Part shown: in pieces, positions 16,725 through 25,581 of the stretch
Layout: each line of letters begins with the position of its first letter
How positions within the stretch are numbered: position 1 is the first letter of the stretch
Origin: Ruminococcus sp.
Lineage (GTDB): Bacteria; Bacillota; Clostridia; Oscillospirales; Ruminococcaceae
Length of the DNA: 39,066 nucleotides
Direction of reading: 5' to 3'
Assembly (NCBI GenBank): GCA_022641595.1
Contig: JALCDN010000009.1
Location: 1 to 39,066, forward strand
Position numbers and translations under genes: made by a program
Notes under the pieces: generated by a model
What the model saw: the letters and a program-made list of their open reading frames with translations, nothing else
What the model was told of the DNA's origin: nothing
Databases searched by the model: none

Positions 16725-17012
16725 ACTGTTGAATCAGTTTTTCTCCGACTGTACGATTTGTCGGCTGCCAAAAAATTGGTCTGATTTTTTCTTTTCACTT
16801 TTTCAACCGCAAACCATATCAACACTTTCAATAATTTTATACACACAGTATTTTCAGTTTCCACTTTTTTATCAACTATTTATAAACTTCAACTCCACTT
16901 TTTTCTGACATTTCAACACCAATTTCTGACTTTTAACTTATGCTCTTTTTGTCAACTTCAGGCGGTTGAATTTATTTCTCTCAATCTTCCGTGCTATTTA
17001 CCTGATTTTAAC

Positions 17013-17040
17013 ATATCCACACCCTCTACTACTACCACTA
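17013..17040 (+). promoter_or_regulatory. Origin unwinding element: DnaA box, GC cluster, DnaA-trios
   Basis: ATATCCACA (one mismatch to TTATCCACA) is followed directly by CCCT and then CTACTACTACCACTA, whose lower strand reads as TAG-type triplets. This order matches the basal unwinding system known from Bacillus subtilis oriC, where DnaA-trios lie next to a DnaA box and GC-rich bases. About 60 bp of TTATC/TTAAC repeats follow (17041-17100), a plausible first-melting region. Confidence 0.75.
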
Positions 17041-17247
17041 TTTATCTTTTATCTTATCTTATCTCTTTATCTTTTTTCTTATCTTAACTTATCTTAACTT
17101 AAATCTCAAAAAGCAAAGCTTTAAAGCATCAGCTCTCTGAAAAGAACTCTTCATTTTTTAGGTTCTTTCTTTTACTTAAATTCTTTTGCATTTACTTTTT
17201 GTTACTTTCAAGGCTTAAACTAATTTCCTATAGAAAGGCGTTTTATT

Positions 17248-18351
17248 ATGAAATTCTCATGCAGCAGACAACAGCTATGTGACGCTATAAACTGCGTATC
17301 ACACGCTGTTTCACAGAAATCCACAATTGCCGCTCTCGAAGGCATAAAGCTCAATATTTCAGGCGATTTTCTCGAACTTACAGGCTACGATATGGAAATC
17401 GCTATCAGAACTTCTATTCCTGTACAATCAGACGATGACGGAGTTCTTGTTGTAAGCGCAAGACTTTTCAATGAATTCGTCAAGAGAATGGACGGCGATG
17501 CTATACTTATCGAAGTCGACCAGAACTTACAGATGAATATCTCAAGCAGTGCAACAGAATGCTCTATTTCTGCTATGTCTGCCGACGAATTTCCAGAGCT
17601 TCCTACCCTCAACCAGAACAGCGAACTCAAAATAAAACAGTCTGTTCTGAAATCAATGATTGCACAGACTACTTATGCTGCTTCAACCAACGAGAATAAA
17701 CCTATTCTTACAGGCGCTCTCTTTGATATATATGACGGAAACTTCACTATGGTCGCTATTGACGGCTTCAGACTCGCTATCAGAAACGAAATTATTGACG
17801 ATTCAGGTTCATATAAGTTCGTCGTACCTAAAAAAGCTCTCACAGAAGTTGCTTCACTCATAAAGGACGATAATCCCGAAGACCTATGCATAATCTGCAC
17901 CGACAACAAACACATAATCTTTCAGATAAACGGATTTACTGTAATCTCACGTCTTCTCGAAGGCGAGTTCCATAACTACAAAAGAAGTATTCCCGATTCA
18001 TTCAAAACCGAAATTATCCTCAATACAAGAGAATTTATCTCATGTATGGAACGCTGCTCTCTGCTTATCAACGACAAAAACCGTGCTCCGGTTAAATGCT
18101 CTTTCCAGAACGGCGAGGTCAGAGTCAACTGCAAAACCGCTATCGGTAAAGTAAATGACTGCTTTAAAGCCGATATCTCAGGCGAAAATGTCGAAATCGG
18201 CTTCAATAACCGCTACTGCCTTGAGGCTCTGCGTGCTGTTGACGGCGATAAGGTCAGAGTTCAGCTATCGGGCTGCAACAAGGTTATCAAATTTCTTCCG
18301 CTTCAGGGCGAAAGCTTCATCTACCTGCTTATGCCTGTTCAACTTAAATAA
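17248..18351 (+). CDS. dnaN: DNA polymerase III sliding clamp (beta subunit)
   Basis: 367 residues with the three repeated clamp domains: an N-terminal MKFSCSRQQLCDAINCVSH start, a middle domain near 130-245 and a C-terminal domain ending in YLLMPVQL, close to the family's usual C-terminal LMPMRL. The ring dimer tethers polymerase to DNA. AGAAAGG upstream supports the start. The gene lies downstream of the origin spacer and is followed by the S4-domain gene and recF, the usual order. Confidence 0.98.
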   Translation: MKFSCSRQQLCDAINCVSHAVSQKSTIAALEGIKLNISGDFLELTGYDMEIAIRTSIPVQSDDDGVLVVSARLFNEFVKRMDGDAILIEVDQNLQMNISSSATECSISAMSADEFPELPTLNQNSELKIKQSVLKSMIAQTTYAASTNENKPILTGALFDIYDGNFTMVAIDGFRLAIRNEIIDDSGSYKFVVPKKALTEVASLIKDDNPEDLCIICTDNKHIIFQINGFTVISRLLEGEFHNYKRSIPDSFKTEIILNTREFISCMERCSLLINDKNRAPVKCSFQNGEVRVNCKTAIGKVNDCFKADISGENVEIGFNNRYCLEALRAVDGDKVRVQLSGCNKVIKFLPLQGESFIYLLMPVQLK

Positions 18352-18406
18352 TCAGATCACACCACTTTGATTTTCTACGCATATTCTTACTTTCGAGGTG
18401 ATTTCT

Positions 18407-18613
18407 ATGGAAGATATCAGAATTTCTACCGACTTTATTAAACTTGACTCTTTACTCAAATTTTCCGGTCTTGCAGATACAGGAGGCTTCGCAAAAGACG
18501 TTATCCAAAACGGCGAAGTCTCGGTAAACGGCGAAATATGCACTATGAGAGGCAAAAAAATCCGCTCAGGCGATGTCGTCTCCTTCGACGGCAGAGAGGT
18601 AAGGGTTCTGTGA
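18407..18613 (+). CDS. yaaA: S4-domain RNA-binding protein (YaaA/RlbA type)
   Basis: Small 68-residue protein of the S4-like family found between dnaN and recF in many Firmicutes. The pattern [18 protein letters not shown] and then GEVSVNG is a typical S4 RNA-binding fold. The ATG at 18407 is chosen, with GAGGTG seven bases upstream, over the GTG at 18398 in the track. Its stop overlaps the recF start by 4 bp (GTGA). Its precise role, probably ribosome-related, is not established. Confidence 0.9.
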   Translation: MEDIRISTDFIKLDSLLKFSGLADTGGFAKDVIQNGEVSVNGEICTMRGKKIRSGDVVSFDGREVRVL

Positions 18614-19734
18614 TTATTACCTGCGCTGATATAGACGGCTTCAAAAACCTGCATAATGTCTGCATTTCTCCCGACCCGCAATACAACATAATCATCGGCA
18701 GAAACGCTCAGGGCAAAACTAATCTGCTCGAGGCTATGTGGATCCTTACAGGCTGCAAAAGCTTCAGAGGCTCTCGGGATAAGGACTTTATCGCTCACGA
18801 CGGCAAAGCTATGCACTCTCAAATATCTTTCCGTGACTTCCGCCGTGTACAGAAAATTTCCTTCGACCTCTCTAAAACTCAGGCCGGCAGGTCTATCTGC
18901 GTCAACGACGTTAAGGTTAAAGGCACAAGCTCCCTATTTGACATATTCAAGTGCATCGTCTTTACCCCTGATGACTCCGAAATTATTAAGGGTTCTCCCG
19001 AAAAACGCCGCAATTTCATCGATATGGCTGCTTCTCAGCTAAACCCGATTTCAGTTGTTCACCTCACCCGCTCAAACGCTCTTTTGAATCAACGCAACGC
19101 TGTTCTGAAAAACGTTATCACAGGTCTTTCAAAACGCTCAGAACTCTCGGTCTGGGACAAACAGGTCGCCAAAGAAGCCTCGTTCGTCTCTTTTATGCGA
19201 TATGACTACGTTTCAAAGCTAAGCTGCGTCTGCAATCAGCTCTACAGAAACATCACAGGCGGCTGCGAAGAACTCTCTGTTGGCTATCGCTCCAACGTCT
19301 TCTCTCAACAGGATTTCTCAAATCTCCACTGCGGCCCTGAAGCTTATGACCTGTATTTCTCAAAATTACAGGAAAATACCGACTATGACCTTAAATTCGG
19401 CTACACTCACACAGGTATCGGCAGAGACGAAATTACGGTCAGAATCAACGGCTACAACGCTAAGGATTTCGCCTCGCAAGGTCAGATAAAAAGTGCTGCT
19501 CTTGTTATGAAACTCGCTCAGGCTCAGCTCTACTGCGCTCAGAGCCGTGAAACTCCCGTTGTTTTCCTCGACGACGTTATGGGCGAACTCGATGAGTCAC
19601 GCCAGAAACTCGTCTTCGATATCGTTAAAAATATGCAGGTCTTTATCACCTGCTGCAACGAATCCGCTCTTCTTCCGGAAATTAACGGCAAGATATTTCG
19701 GGTTGCCGACGGTCTTGTCTCAGAGGAGGTCTGA
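18610..19734 (+). CDS. recF: DNA replication and repair protein RecF
   Basis: SMC-like ATPase that helps load RecA at gaps. Counting from a GTG start at 18610 the protein has 374 residues, with Walker A GRNAQGKT at 30-37 and the Walker B/D-loop [11 protein letters not shown] at about 319-329. The track start at 18538 lies within yaaA and adds 24 basic residues not expected in RecF. AGGTAAGG just upstream of the GTG and the 4-bp overlap with yaaA support the shorter form. The recombination signature ASQGQIKS lies before Walker B. Confidence 0.95.
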   Translation: MIITCADIDGFKNLHNVCISPDPQYNIIIGRNAQGKTNLLEAMWILTGCKSFRGSRDKDFIAHDGKAMHSQISFRDFRRVQKISFDLSKTQAGRSICVNDVKVKGTSSLFDIFKCIVFTPDDSEIIKGSPEKRRNFIDMAASQLNPISVVHLTRSNALLNQRNAVLKNVITGLSKRSELSVWDKQVAKEASFVSFMRYDYVSKLSCVCNQLYRNITGGCEELSVGYRSNVFSQQDFSNLHCGPEAYDLYFSKLQENTDYDLKFGYTHTGIGRDEITVRINGYNAKDFASQGQIKSAALVMKLAQAQLYCAQSRETPVVFLDDVMGELDESRQKLVFDIVKNMQVFITCCNESALLPEINGKIFRVADGLVSEEV

Positions 19735-19741
19735 AATCACT

Positions 19742-20005
19742 ATGTATCTTCACCTCGGAAACGACGTGTGCGTCAACACGGACGATGTTATCGGTATATT
19801 CGATATCGAAAATACTACCGTTACCAAATCTACAAAAGAACTCCTCGAACGTGCCGGCAAACAAAATCACTGCGTCTACACTTCACTCGAAATGCCCAAA
19901 AGCTTCGTTATTACTACAAAAAATAATCGTGAGACTATTTTCGTTTCCCAGCTTGCGGCTGCTACTCTCGGAAAACGCCTCACTTCATATATGGCGGACT
20001 TCTAA
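19742..20005 (+). CDS. remB: RemB-like DUF370 regulator
   Basis: 87 residues starting MYLHLGNDVCV. It matches the DUF370 family that includes Bacillus RemB (YaaB), encoded between recF and gyrB, and the related matrix regulator RemA. The motif IFDIENTTVTK and the C-terminal SQLAAATLGKR are characteristic. In the track it is hidden inside a longer ORF that starts within recF. The ATG at 19742 follows the GAGGAGG at the recF 3' end by 12 bases. RemA binds DNA; the role of RemB-type proteins is less clear. Confidence 0.88.
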   Translation: MYLHLGNDVCVNTDDVIGIFDIENTTVTKSTKELLERAGKQNHCVYTSLEMPKSFVITTKNNRETIFVSQLAAATLGKRLTSYMADF

Positions 20006-20111
20006 AACTATTCCACATATGGCTACACATAAATTCTTAAACTTCCGCCTCAGATTTCTCCGCTCTGCGGCTTCACATAATGTTACAACCAATGTATATG
20101 GAGGTAAATAA

Positions 20112-22043
20112 ATGACTCAGCAAAATCAAAACTATGACGAAAATGATATTCAGGTACTCGAAGGTCTTGAGGCTGTCAGAAAACGTCCGGGTATGTATAT
20201 CGGCTCTACAGGCCCCAAAGGTCTTCATCACCTCGTCTACGAAATCGTCGACAACTCTATTGATGAGGCTCTTGCAGGATACTGCTCGGAAATTACCGTC
20301 AATATCCTCGAAGACGATGTTATTCAGGTTACCGACAACGGCCGTGGTATACCGACAGGCATACACCCTAAAGAAAAAATCTCCGCTGCTACCGTCGTTT
20401 ACACCATTCTCCATGCCGGCGGTAAATTCGGCGGCGGCGGCTATAAAGTATCAGGCGGTCTGCACGGCGTAGGCGCTTCTGTTGTCAACGCTCTCTCAGA
20501 ATGGCTCGAACTTACTGTCATGGACGGCTCTAAAGTCCACTTCCAACGCTTTGAACGTGGCAACTACTCTGAACAAATGAAAATTATCGGCGATACCTCG
20601 CAAACAGGTACTTCAGTTAAGTTTAAAGCGGATTCTCAGATTTTTGAAAGCACTGTCTACGACTACGAAGTTCTGCTTAAACGTCTTCGTGAACAGGCTT
20701 TCCTCAATGCCAGCATCAAAATTATCTTCAGCGACCTGCGTGACCCTGATAACGTCCGCTCAGAAAAACTCCACTATGAGGGCGGTATCCGCCAGTTCGT
20801 CGAGCATATCCACGCTACAAGAGGTCTTGAAAGCCTCTCCGATAAGGTCATATACCTCAGCGGTACTCAGGGCGACTCTTTCGCCGAAATCGCTATGCAA
20901 TACAACGACAGCTATAACGAACTTATCCTTTCTTTCGCTAATAATATCCACACTGTCGATGGCGGTTCTCACGAAACAGGCTTCAAAAATGCCCTAACAA
21001 AAGTTATCAATGAGTACGGCAAAAACTTTGGTCTCCTGAAAGACGGCGATAAACTCACAGGAGACGATGTCAGAGAAGGTCTTACCGCTATCGTTTCAGT
21101 TAAACTCACTGAGTGCGAATTTGAAGGTCAGACAAAGGGCAGACTCGGTAACCCTGAAGTCAAACCTTTCATCGAAAAGCTTGTCTCGGAAAAGCTTATG
21201 AACTACCTCGAGGAAAACCCCGATATCGCTAAGCTTATCTTTGAAAAAAGCGTCTCAGCCCTCAGAGCCCGTGAGGCTGCTAAAAAAGCAAGAGAACAGG
21301 AACGCAGCAAAACTATCTTCGGTAAGTCCCCTATGCCGGAAAAACTCGCCGATTGCGCCGAAAGAGACAACAGATATACCGAAATCTATATCGTCGAGGG
21401 TGATTCAGCCGGCGGTTCCGCTAAACAAGGCAGAGACAGACGCTATCAGGCTATCCTCCCTCTTTGGGGAAAAATGCTTAACGTCGAAAAAGCCAGAATC
21501 GACAGAATCTATGGCAACGATAAGCTATCACCTGTCGTTACCGCTCTCGGAACAAGCCTCGGTGAAGACTTCGATATCTCTAAACTTCGCTACGGCAAAG
21601 TAATTATTATGGCAGATGCCGATGTCGACGGCGCTCATATCAGAACACTCCTGCTTACTTTTTTCTTCAGATTTATGCGACCTCTTATCTCAAACGGCAA
21701 CATTTTTATCGCTCAGCCTCCTCTTTTCAGAGTAAAACGTGGCAAAAAACTCTACTACGCTTTCAGCGATTCCGAACGTGACAAGTATATAGCCGAACTC
21801 TCAGACGAAAACGGAAGCTCCGCTAAGGTTGAAGTTCAACGTTACAAAGGTCTCGGCGAAATGAACCCTGACCAGCTCTGGGAAACTACTATGGACCCCG
21901 AACGCCGCACTATCATCAAGGTAAATATGGAGGACGCTGTTAAGGCTGACGAGGTATTTACTATACTTATGGGCGATAAGGTCGAACCAAGACGTGACTT
22001 CATAGAGAAAAATGCCAAGTATGTCGAAAATCTCGACATCTGA
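20112..22043 (+). CDS. gyrB: DNA gyrase subunit B
   Basis: ATPase subunit of gyrase, which introduces negative supercoils with GyrA. The 643-residue protein shows the GHKL ATPase motifs ([11 protein letters not shown] near 20, [20 protein letters not shown]). The TOPRIM motifs [12 protein letters not shown] and DADVDGAHI follow, and the C-terminus is of the usual short Gram-positive type. Where GyrB of Bacillus or E. coli has PLRGK, this protein reads PLWGK. GGAGG upstream fixes the start. The gene is separated from gyrA by a small membrane-protein gene. Confidence 0.98.
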   Translation: MTQQNQNYDENDIQVLEGLEAVRKRPGMYIGSTGPKGLHHLVYEIVDNSIDEALAGYCSEITVNILEDDVIQVTDNGRGIPTGIHPKEKISAATVVYTILHAGGKFGGGGYKVSGGLHGVGASVVNALSEWLELTVMDGSKVHFQRFERGNYSEQMKIIGDTSQTGTSVKFKADSQIFESTVYDYEVLLKRLREQAFLNASIKIIFSDLRDPDNVRSEKLHYEGGIRQFVEHIHATRGLESLSDKVIYLSGTQGDSFAEIAMQYNDSYNELILSFANNIHTVDGGSHETGFKNALTKVINEYGKNFGLLKDGDKLTGDDVREGLTAIVSVKLTECEFEGQTKGRLGNPEVKPFIEKLVSEKLMNYLEENPDIAKLIFEKSVSALRAREAAKKAREQERSKTIFGKSPMPEKLADCAERDNRYTEIYIVEGDSAGGSAKQGRDRRYQAILPLWGKMLNVEKARIDRIYGNDKLSPVVTALGTSLGEDFDISKLRYGKVIIMADADVDGAHIRTLLLTFFFRFMRPLISNGNIFIAQPPLFRVKRGKKLYYAFSDSERDKYIAELSDENGSSAKVEVQRYKGLGEMNPDQLWETTMDPERRTIIKVNMEDAVKADEVFTILMGDKVEPRRDFIEKNAKYVENLDI

Positions 22044-22066
22044 CCAATTACCCAAAAGGAGAAAAA

Positions 22067-22717
22067 ATGGAAGAAAAATTACTCGAGAAAGAATATAATA
22101 TTCCTTTCAATACTTTTTGTGACGCTTATAAAGAATTCCAGAAAAAATATGTCTGCCCAAGAAGCTACATTCTTATGTCAATTTTTCTCGTTCTTACTGC
22201 AATTTATGTCGTTGCCGCAGTCAAAGACCCTTCAAATAAACTCGCTTACATTCTCACCTTCGTTTGCTTCGCCTTCGCAGGCATCAACTGGTATAACCCA
22301 AAACGCATAAGACGCTCTTTGCTTGAGGGTGTTCGGGAAATAGGCGATGACCGCTACAAAATTACCCTCTTTGACACCTACATCGAAATATCTACTCTGC
22401 AAAGTCCATCTGACTCAGATGAAAAGCCGGAGCCACAGAAAATACAAGAATCCGCTGAAAATTCCGAATCACCTGAGAATTGCGACGTTTTCGACACGTC
22501 GGAAAGCAGCGGCGGCAGCAGTGACGAAAATATCTTCCCCGACGATGCATCGCAAGTTATCGAAAGCTCTAAACTGTTTTTTAACAAGGGTCTCAGAATA
22601 GTCGAGAAAAATAACTTCTTTATGCTCTATCAGGTCAGGGAAATGTTCTACGTTGTTCCAAAATCTAACTTCTCCGAAGATGAAATCAACATTCTTCGCT
22701 CCAAAATACAGAAATAA
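22067..22717 (+). CDS. YcxB-like membrane protein
   Basis: 216 residues. Two adjacent transmembrane helices (about residues 33-75) separate a short cytoplasmic N-terminus from a C-terminal region. That region ends FFMLYQVREMFYVVPK then FSEDEINIL, the pattern of the YcxB-like C-terminal domain. A Ser/Glu/Asp-rich low-complexity insert (about 105-165) interrupts the domain. AAAGGAG lies upstream of the ATG, 23 bp after gyrB, so the gene is probably transcribed with the gyrases. Function unknown; family call moderately confident. Confidence 0.75.
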   Translation: MEEKLLEKEYNIPFNTFCDAYKEFQKKYVCPRSYILMSIFLVLTAIYVVAAVKDPSNKLAYILTFVCFAFAGINWYNPKRIRRSLLEGVREIGDDRYKITLFDTYIEISTLQSPSDSDEKPEPQKIQESAENSESPENCDVFDTSESSGGSSDENIFPDDASQVIESSKLFFNKGLRIVEKNNFFMLYQVREMFYVVPKSNFSEDEINILRSKIQK

Positions 22718-22774
22718 TGCGTAAATTTTCAGCTTCATCGCAGCTAAGTTTTCGCCGTTACAGGAGGTAATAGC

Positions 22775-25426
22775 TTGTTTAACGATAATTCAAAAGTTCT
22801 TCACGTAGATATCGTGGACGAAATGCAGAAGGCTTCTCTGGAATATGCTATGTCCGTCATAGTTTCAAGAGCACTGCCGGACGTTCGTGACGGTCTCAAA
22901 CCCGTTCACAGACGTATTCTCTACACTCTCCACGAAAACGGTCTTACACCTGATAAAGAGTACAGAAAATGTGCCGATACTGTCGGTTCTGTTCTCGGTC
23001 GCTATCATCCACACGGCGACGCTTCGGTTTATGACGCTCTTGTCCGTCTGGCTCAGGATTTCTCTATGCGATACCCTCTGGTTGACGGTCACGGAAACTT
23101 CGGCTCGGTCGATGGCGACGGTGCCGCCGCTTACCGTTATACCGAAGCTAAAATGGCTAAGCTCACACTCGATATGCTCACCGATATCAACAAGGATACC
23201 GTCGATTTCGTCTCAAACTACGACGACAGACTAAAAGAACCTGCTGTTCTTCCGTCAAGATTCCCAAATCTTCTCGCAAACGGCTCAAACGGTATCGCTG
23301 TCGGTATGGCTACTAATATCCCTCCGCACAACCTTGCTGAGGTAATCGACGCTATAAACCTCGTTATCGACACCCCGGACTGCTCACTCGATGACCTTAT
23401 GTCCTGCATTCAGGGTCCGGATTTTCCAACAGGCGGCATCGTTATGGGCAAGGCAGGTATCCGTGCGGCTTACGGTACAGGCCGTGGTAAGATTATTCTT
23501 CGCTCAAAAACTCACTTCGAGGAGATAAAAGGCAGAAATTGCATCATCATTGACGAAATCCCTTATATGATACGCAAAACAAAACTTATTGCAAGCATTA
23601 ATGAGCTTCTAAAGGACAAACGTGTTGAGGGCGTTTACGACCTCCGTGACGAATCAGACCGTGACGGTATGAGAATCGTTATCGAACTCAAAAAAGAAGC
23701 TATGCCTAAGCTTATCCTCAACAAGCTCTTCGCTCTCTCAAAAATGCAGGATACTGTCGGCATTATTATGCTCGCTATCGTCGGCGGTGAACCAAAAATC
23801 CTTACTCTGAAAGCTATGCTTCAGAACTATATCGACTTTCAGGTTGAGGTCATCACAAGAAGAACTAAGTTCGACCTCAGAAAAGCTCTCGAAAAAGCCC
23901 ATATTCTTCAAGGTCTGGCTCTTGCTGCCGACTACATTGACGAGGTTATCACTATTATCCGTGCAAGCAAAAACGTTGTCGATGCTAAAGTCGCCCTCAT
24001 CGAAAGATTTAAGGACGCCGATATGTCAGCAATCCTCGACAGGTCTGAATACGATATGACAGGTCTCTGTCTTGAGGGCAGAATCGGTCTGTCCGAAGAA
24101 CAGGCTGAGGCTATCGTTCAGATGCGTCTTGGTCAGCTTTCAGGTCTGGAACGCCGCAAAGTTACTGACGAGCTTTATGAACTTCTCAAGAAAATTACCG
24201 AATATGAGGATATACTTGCCGATATCAACAAGGTTTACGATATCATAAGAACTGACCTCGCCGAAATTAAACGTAAATTCAGCGACCCTCGCCGTACTCA
24301 GATAGAATCAGTAAGCGGTGAGGTAGATATCGAAGACCTTATTCCGGTCGAGGAATGCGTTCTTACACTCACAAACAATGGCTACATAAAACGCTCTCCT
24401 GCCGATGCTTACAAAATTCAACGCCGTGGCGGTCGTGGCGTAAACGGTATGAAACAACGTGACGAGGACTTCGTTCAGGAAATGTTCATCTGCTCAACTC
24501 ACGACAGTATCCTCTTTATCTCCGACAAGGGCATTATGTATAAGCTCAAATGCTACGAGATTCCTGACGGCTCAAAGGCTTCAAGAGGCGTAAACCTTGT
24601 TAACCTTCTGCCACTCGGCGAAAACGAAAAGGTCGCTGCTATGCTCCGTACAAGCGGCTTCAATGAGGACGCTTTCATTGTTACTGTTACCAAAAACGGC
24701 AAGATTAAAAGAACTTCCCTCTCTCTTTTCAAAAATGTCCGCAAAAACGGTCTTATCGCCGTTGGTCTCGATGATGGCGACGAAATCGCCGGCGTTCGTA
24801 TGACAGACGGCAACGCTCAGCTCTTTGTCGCTACTCACAACGGTATGGCTATAAGACTTCAGGAGGACAAAATCAGACCTATCTCACGTTCGGCTCACGG
24901 CGTAAAAGCTATCAAACTCCGTGACGGCGATTACGTCGTTTCTATGGCGAGAATCCGTGAAGGTGCATCACTCCTGACCGTCACCGACAAGGGCTTCGGC
25001 AAACGCACGGACATCGAAAACTACAGAATCCAGAACCGTGGCGGTTTCGGTCTTACAAACTACAAGGTCGATGACGAAAGAGGTCACGTCTGCGGCATCA
25101 AGGTCGTTGACGAATCAGACGACATTATCCTCGTTTCAAGCGAAGGCGTTATTATCCGCATAAGATGCGCCGATATCCGTATTATGGGCCGTATCGCAAA
25201 GGGCGTAAGAGTTATGAGAGTTCAGGACGACTCATCGGTTGTCGCTTTCACAAGAACTGACCACGACGATGATGAGGAACTCGCTGAGGTCGAACAGCTC
25301 TCGGACGAACAACTCCTCGCCGAAGAGGCTGAAGCCGAAATCGAAGAGAAAAACGAAATTATTATCGAAAGTCCCGAAAATCCGGACGATGATGACGATA
25401 ACGACGATAATAAGGATAACAATTAA
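22775..25426 (+). CDS. gyrA: DNA gyrase subunit A
   Basis: DNA-cleaving subunit of gyrase, 883 residues. Catalytic Tyr122 is in RYTEAKMAK, and the quinolone-determining region reads [14 protein letters not shown], with Ala83, Ser84 and Asp87 in E. coli numbering, which matches residue for residue here. The GyrA box QRRGGRG is present, marking gyrase rather than topoisomerase IV. Six beta-pinwheel repeats follow, then an acidic tail ending in a run of Asp and Asn. The start codon is TTG, seven bases after AGGAGG. Confidence 0.98.
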   Translation: MFNDNSKVLHVDIVDEMQKASLEYAMSVIVSRALPDVRDGLKPVHRRILYTLHENGLTPDKEYRKCADTVGSVLGRYHPHGDASVYDALVRLAQDFSMRYPLVDGHGNFGSVDGDGAAAYRYTEAKMAKLTLDMLTDINKDTVDFVSNYDDRLKEPAVLPSRFPNLLANGSNGIAVGMATNIPPHNLAEVIDAINLVIDTPDCSLDDLMSCIQGPDFPTGGIVMGKAGIRAAYGTGRGKIILRSKTHFEEIKGRNCIIIDEIPYMIRKTKLIASINELLKDKRVEGVYDLRDESDRDGMRIVIELKKEAMPKLILNKLFALSKMQDTVGIIMLAIVGGEPKILTLKAMLQNYIDFQVEVITRRTKFDLRKALEKAHILQGLALAADYIDEVITIIRASKNVVDAKVALIERFKDADMSAILDRSEYDMTGLCLEGRIGLSEEQAEAIVQMRLGQLSGLERRKVTDELYELLKKITEYEDILADINKVYDIIRTDLAEIKRKFSDPRRTQIESVSGEVDIEDLIPVEECVLTLTNNGYIKRSPADAYKIQRRGGRGVNGMKQRDEDFVQEMFICSTHDSILFISDKGIMYKLKCYEIPDGSKASRGVNLVNLLPLGENEKVAAMLRTSGFNEDAFIVTVTKNGKIKRTSLSLFKNVRKNGLIAVGLDDGDEIAGVRMTDGNAQLFVATHNGMAIRLQEDKIRPISRSAHGVKAIKLRDGDYVVSMARIREGASLLTVTDKGFGKRTDIENYRIQNRGGFGLTNYKVDDERGHVCGIKVVDESDDIILVSSEGVIIRIRCADIRIMGRIAKGVRVMRVQDDSSVVAFTRTDHDDDEELAEVEQLSDEQLLAEEAEAEIEEKNEIIIESPENPDDDDDNDDNKDNN

Positions 25427-25458
25427 TCCAAACTTTGTATTTACGGCATTTTTTACAC

Positions 25459-25487
25459 TTGATTCTGTCTGTTATTTATGATATAAT
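25459..25487 (+). promoter_or_regulatory. Promoter downstream of gyrA
   Basis: -35 TTGATT, 17-bp spacer, -10 TATAAT with extended TGA. A terminator-like hairpin follows about 15 nt after the expected start, so a very short transcript may form. Confidence 0.65.
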
Positions 25488-25503
25488 TGCTTCATTCACT
25501 TAT

Positions 25504-25525
25504 ACCGCACATTTAGTGCGGTTTT
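25504..25525 (+). terminator. Terminator hairpin after gyrA
   Basis: ACCGCAC / GTGCGGT with a 5-nt loop, followed by TTT(G). It may end gyrA transcription or attenuate the promoter just upstream. Confidence 0.65.
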
Positions 25526-25552
25526 GCATTAAAAGGTATTCAATATTATATC
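25524..25552 (+). promoter_or_regulatory. Possible promoter of the dockerin esterase
   Basis: TTGCAT and TATATC spaced 17 bp lie after the terminator hairpin and 30 bp before the gene's start. A small hairpin ACGTCT / AGACGT precedes the GGAGG ribosome binding site. Confidence 0.45.
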
Positions 25553-25581
25553 ACGTCTTTAGACGTCTATGGAGGTTTATT

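Larger units (their letters stand above)
16490..17247. other. oriC: oriC: dnaA-dnaN intergenic region
   Basis: This 758-bp AT-rich spacer holds, in order: a cloverleaf-like structured element (16522-16658); DnaA-box-like 9-mers on either strand (TGTGTTTAA at 16667, CTTTCCACA at 16691, TTATACACA at 16837, ATATCCACA at 17013); many TCAAC/GTTGA motifs; a DnaA-trio-like run; and TTATC-rich repeats. A hairpin AAAGAAC / GTTCTTT lies at 17141-17168 before dnaN. The gene-orientation switch at dnaA/rpmH, the unwinding-type element and the dnaA-dnaN context together support the origin call. Exact boundaries are inference. Confidence 0.85.

Noticed and set aside
17307-17322. parS-like TGTTTCACAGAAATCC in dnaN
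   Set aside because: Only the left half matches parS (TGTTTCACGTGAAACA); the palindrome is lost.
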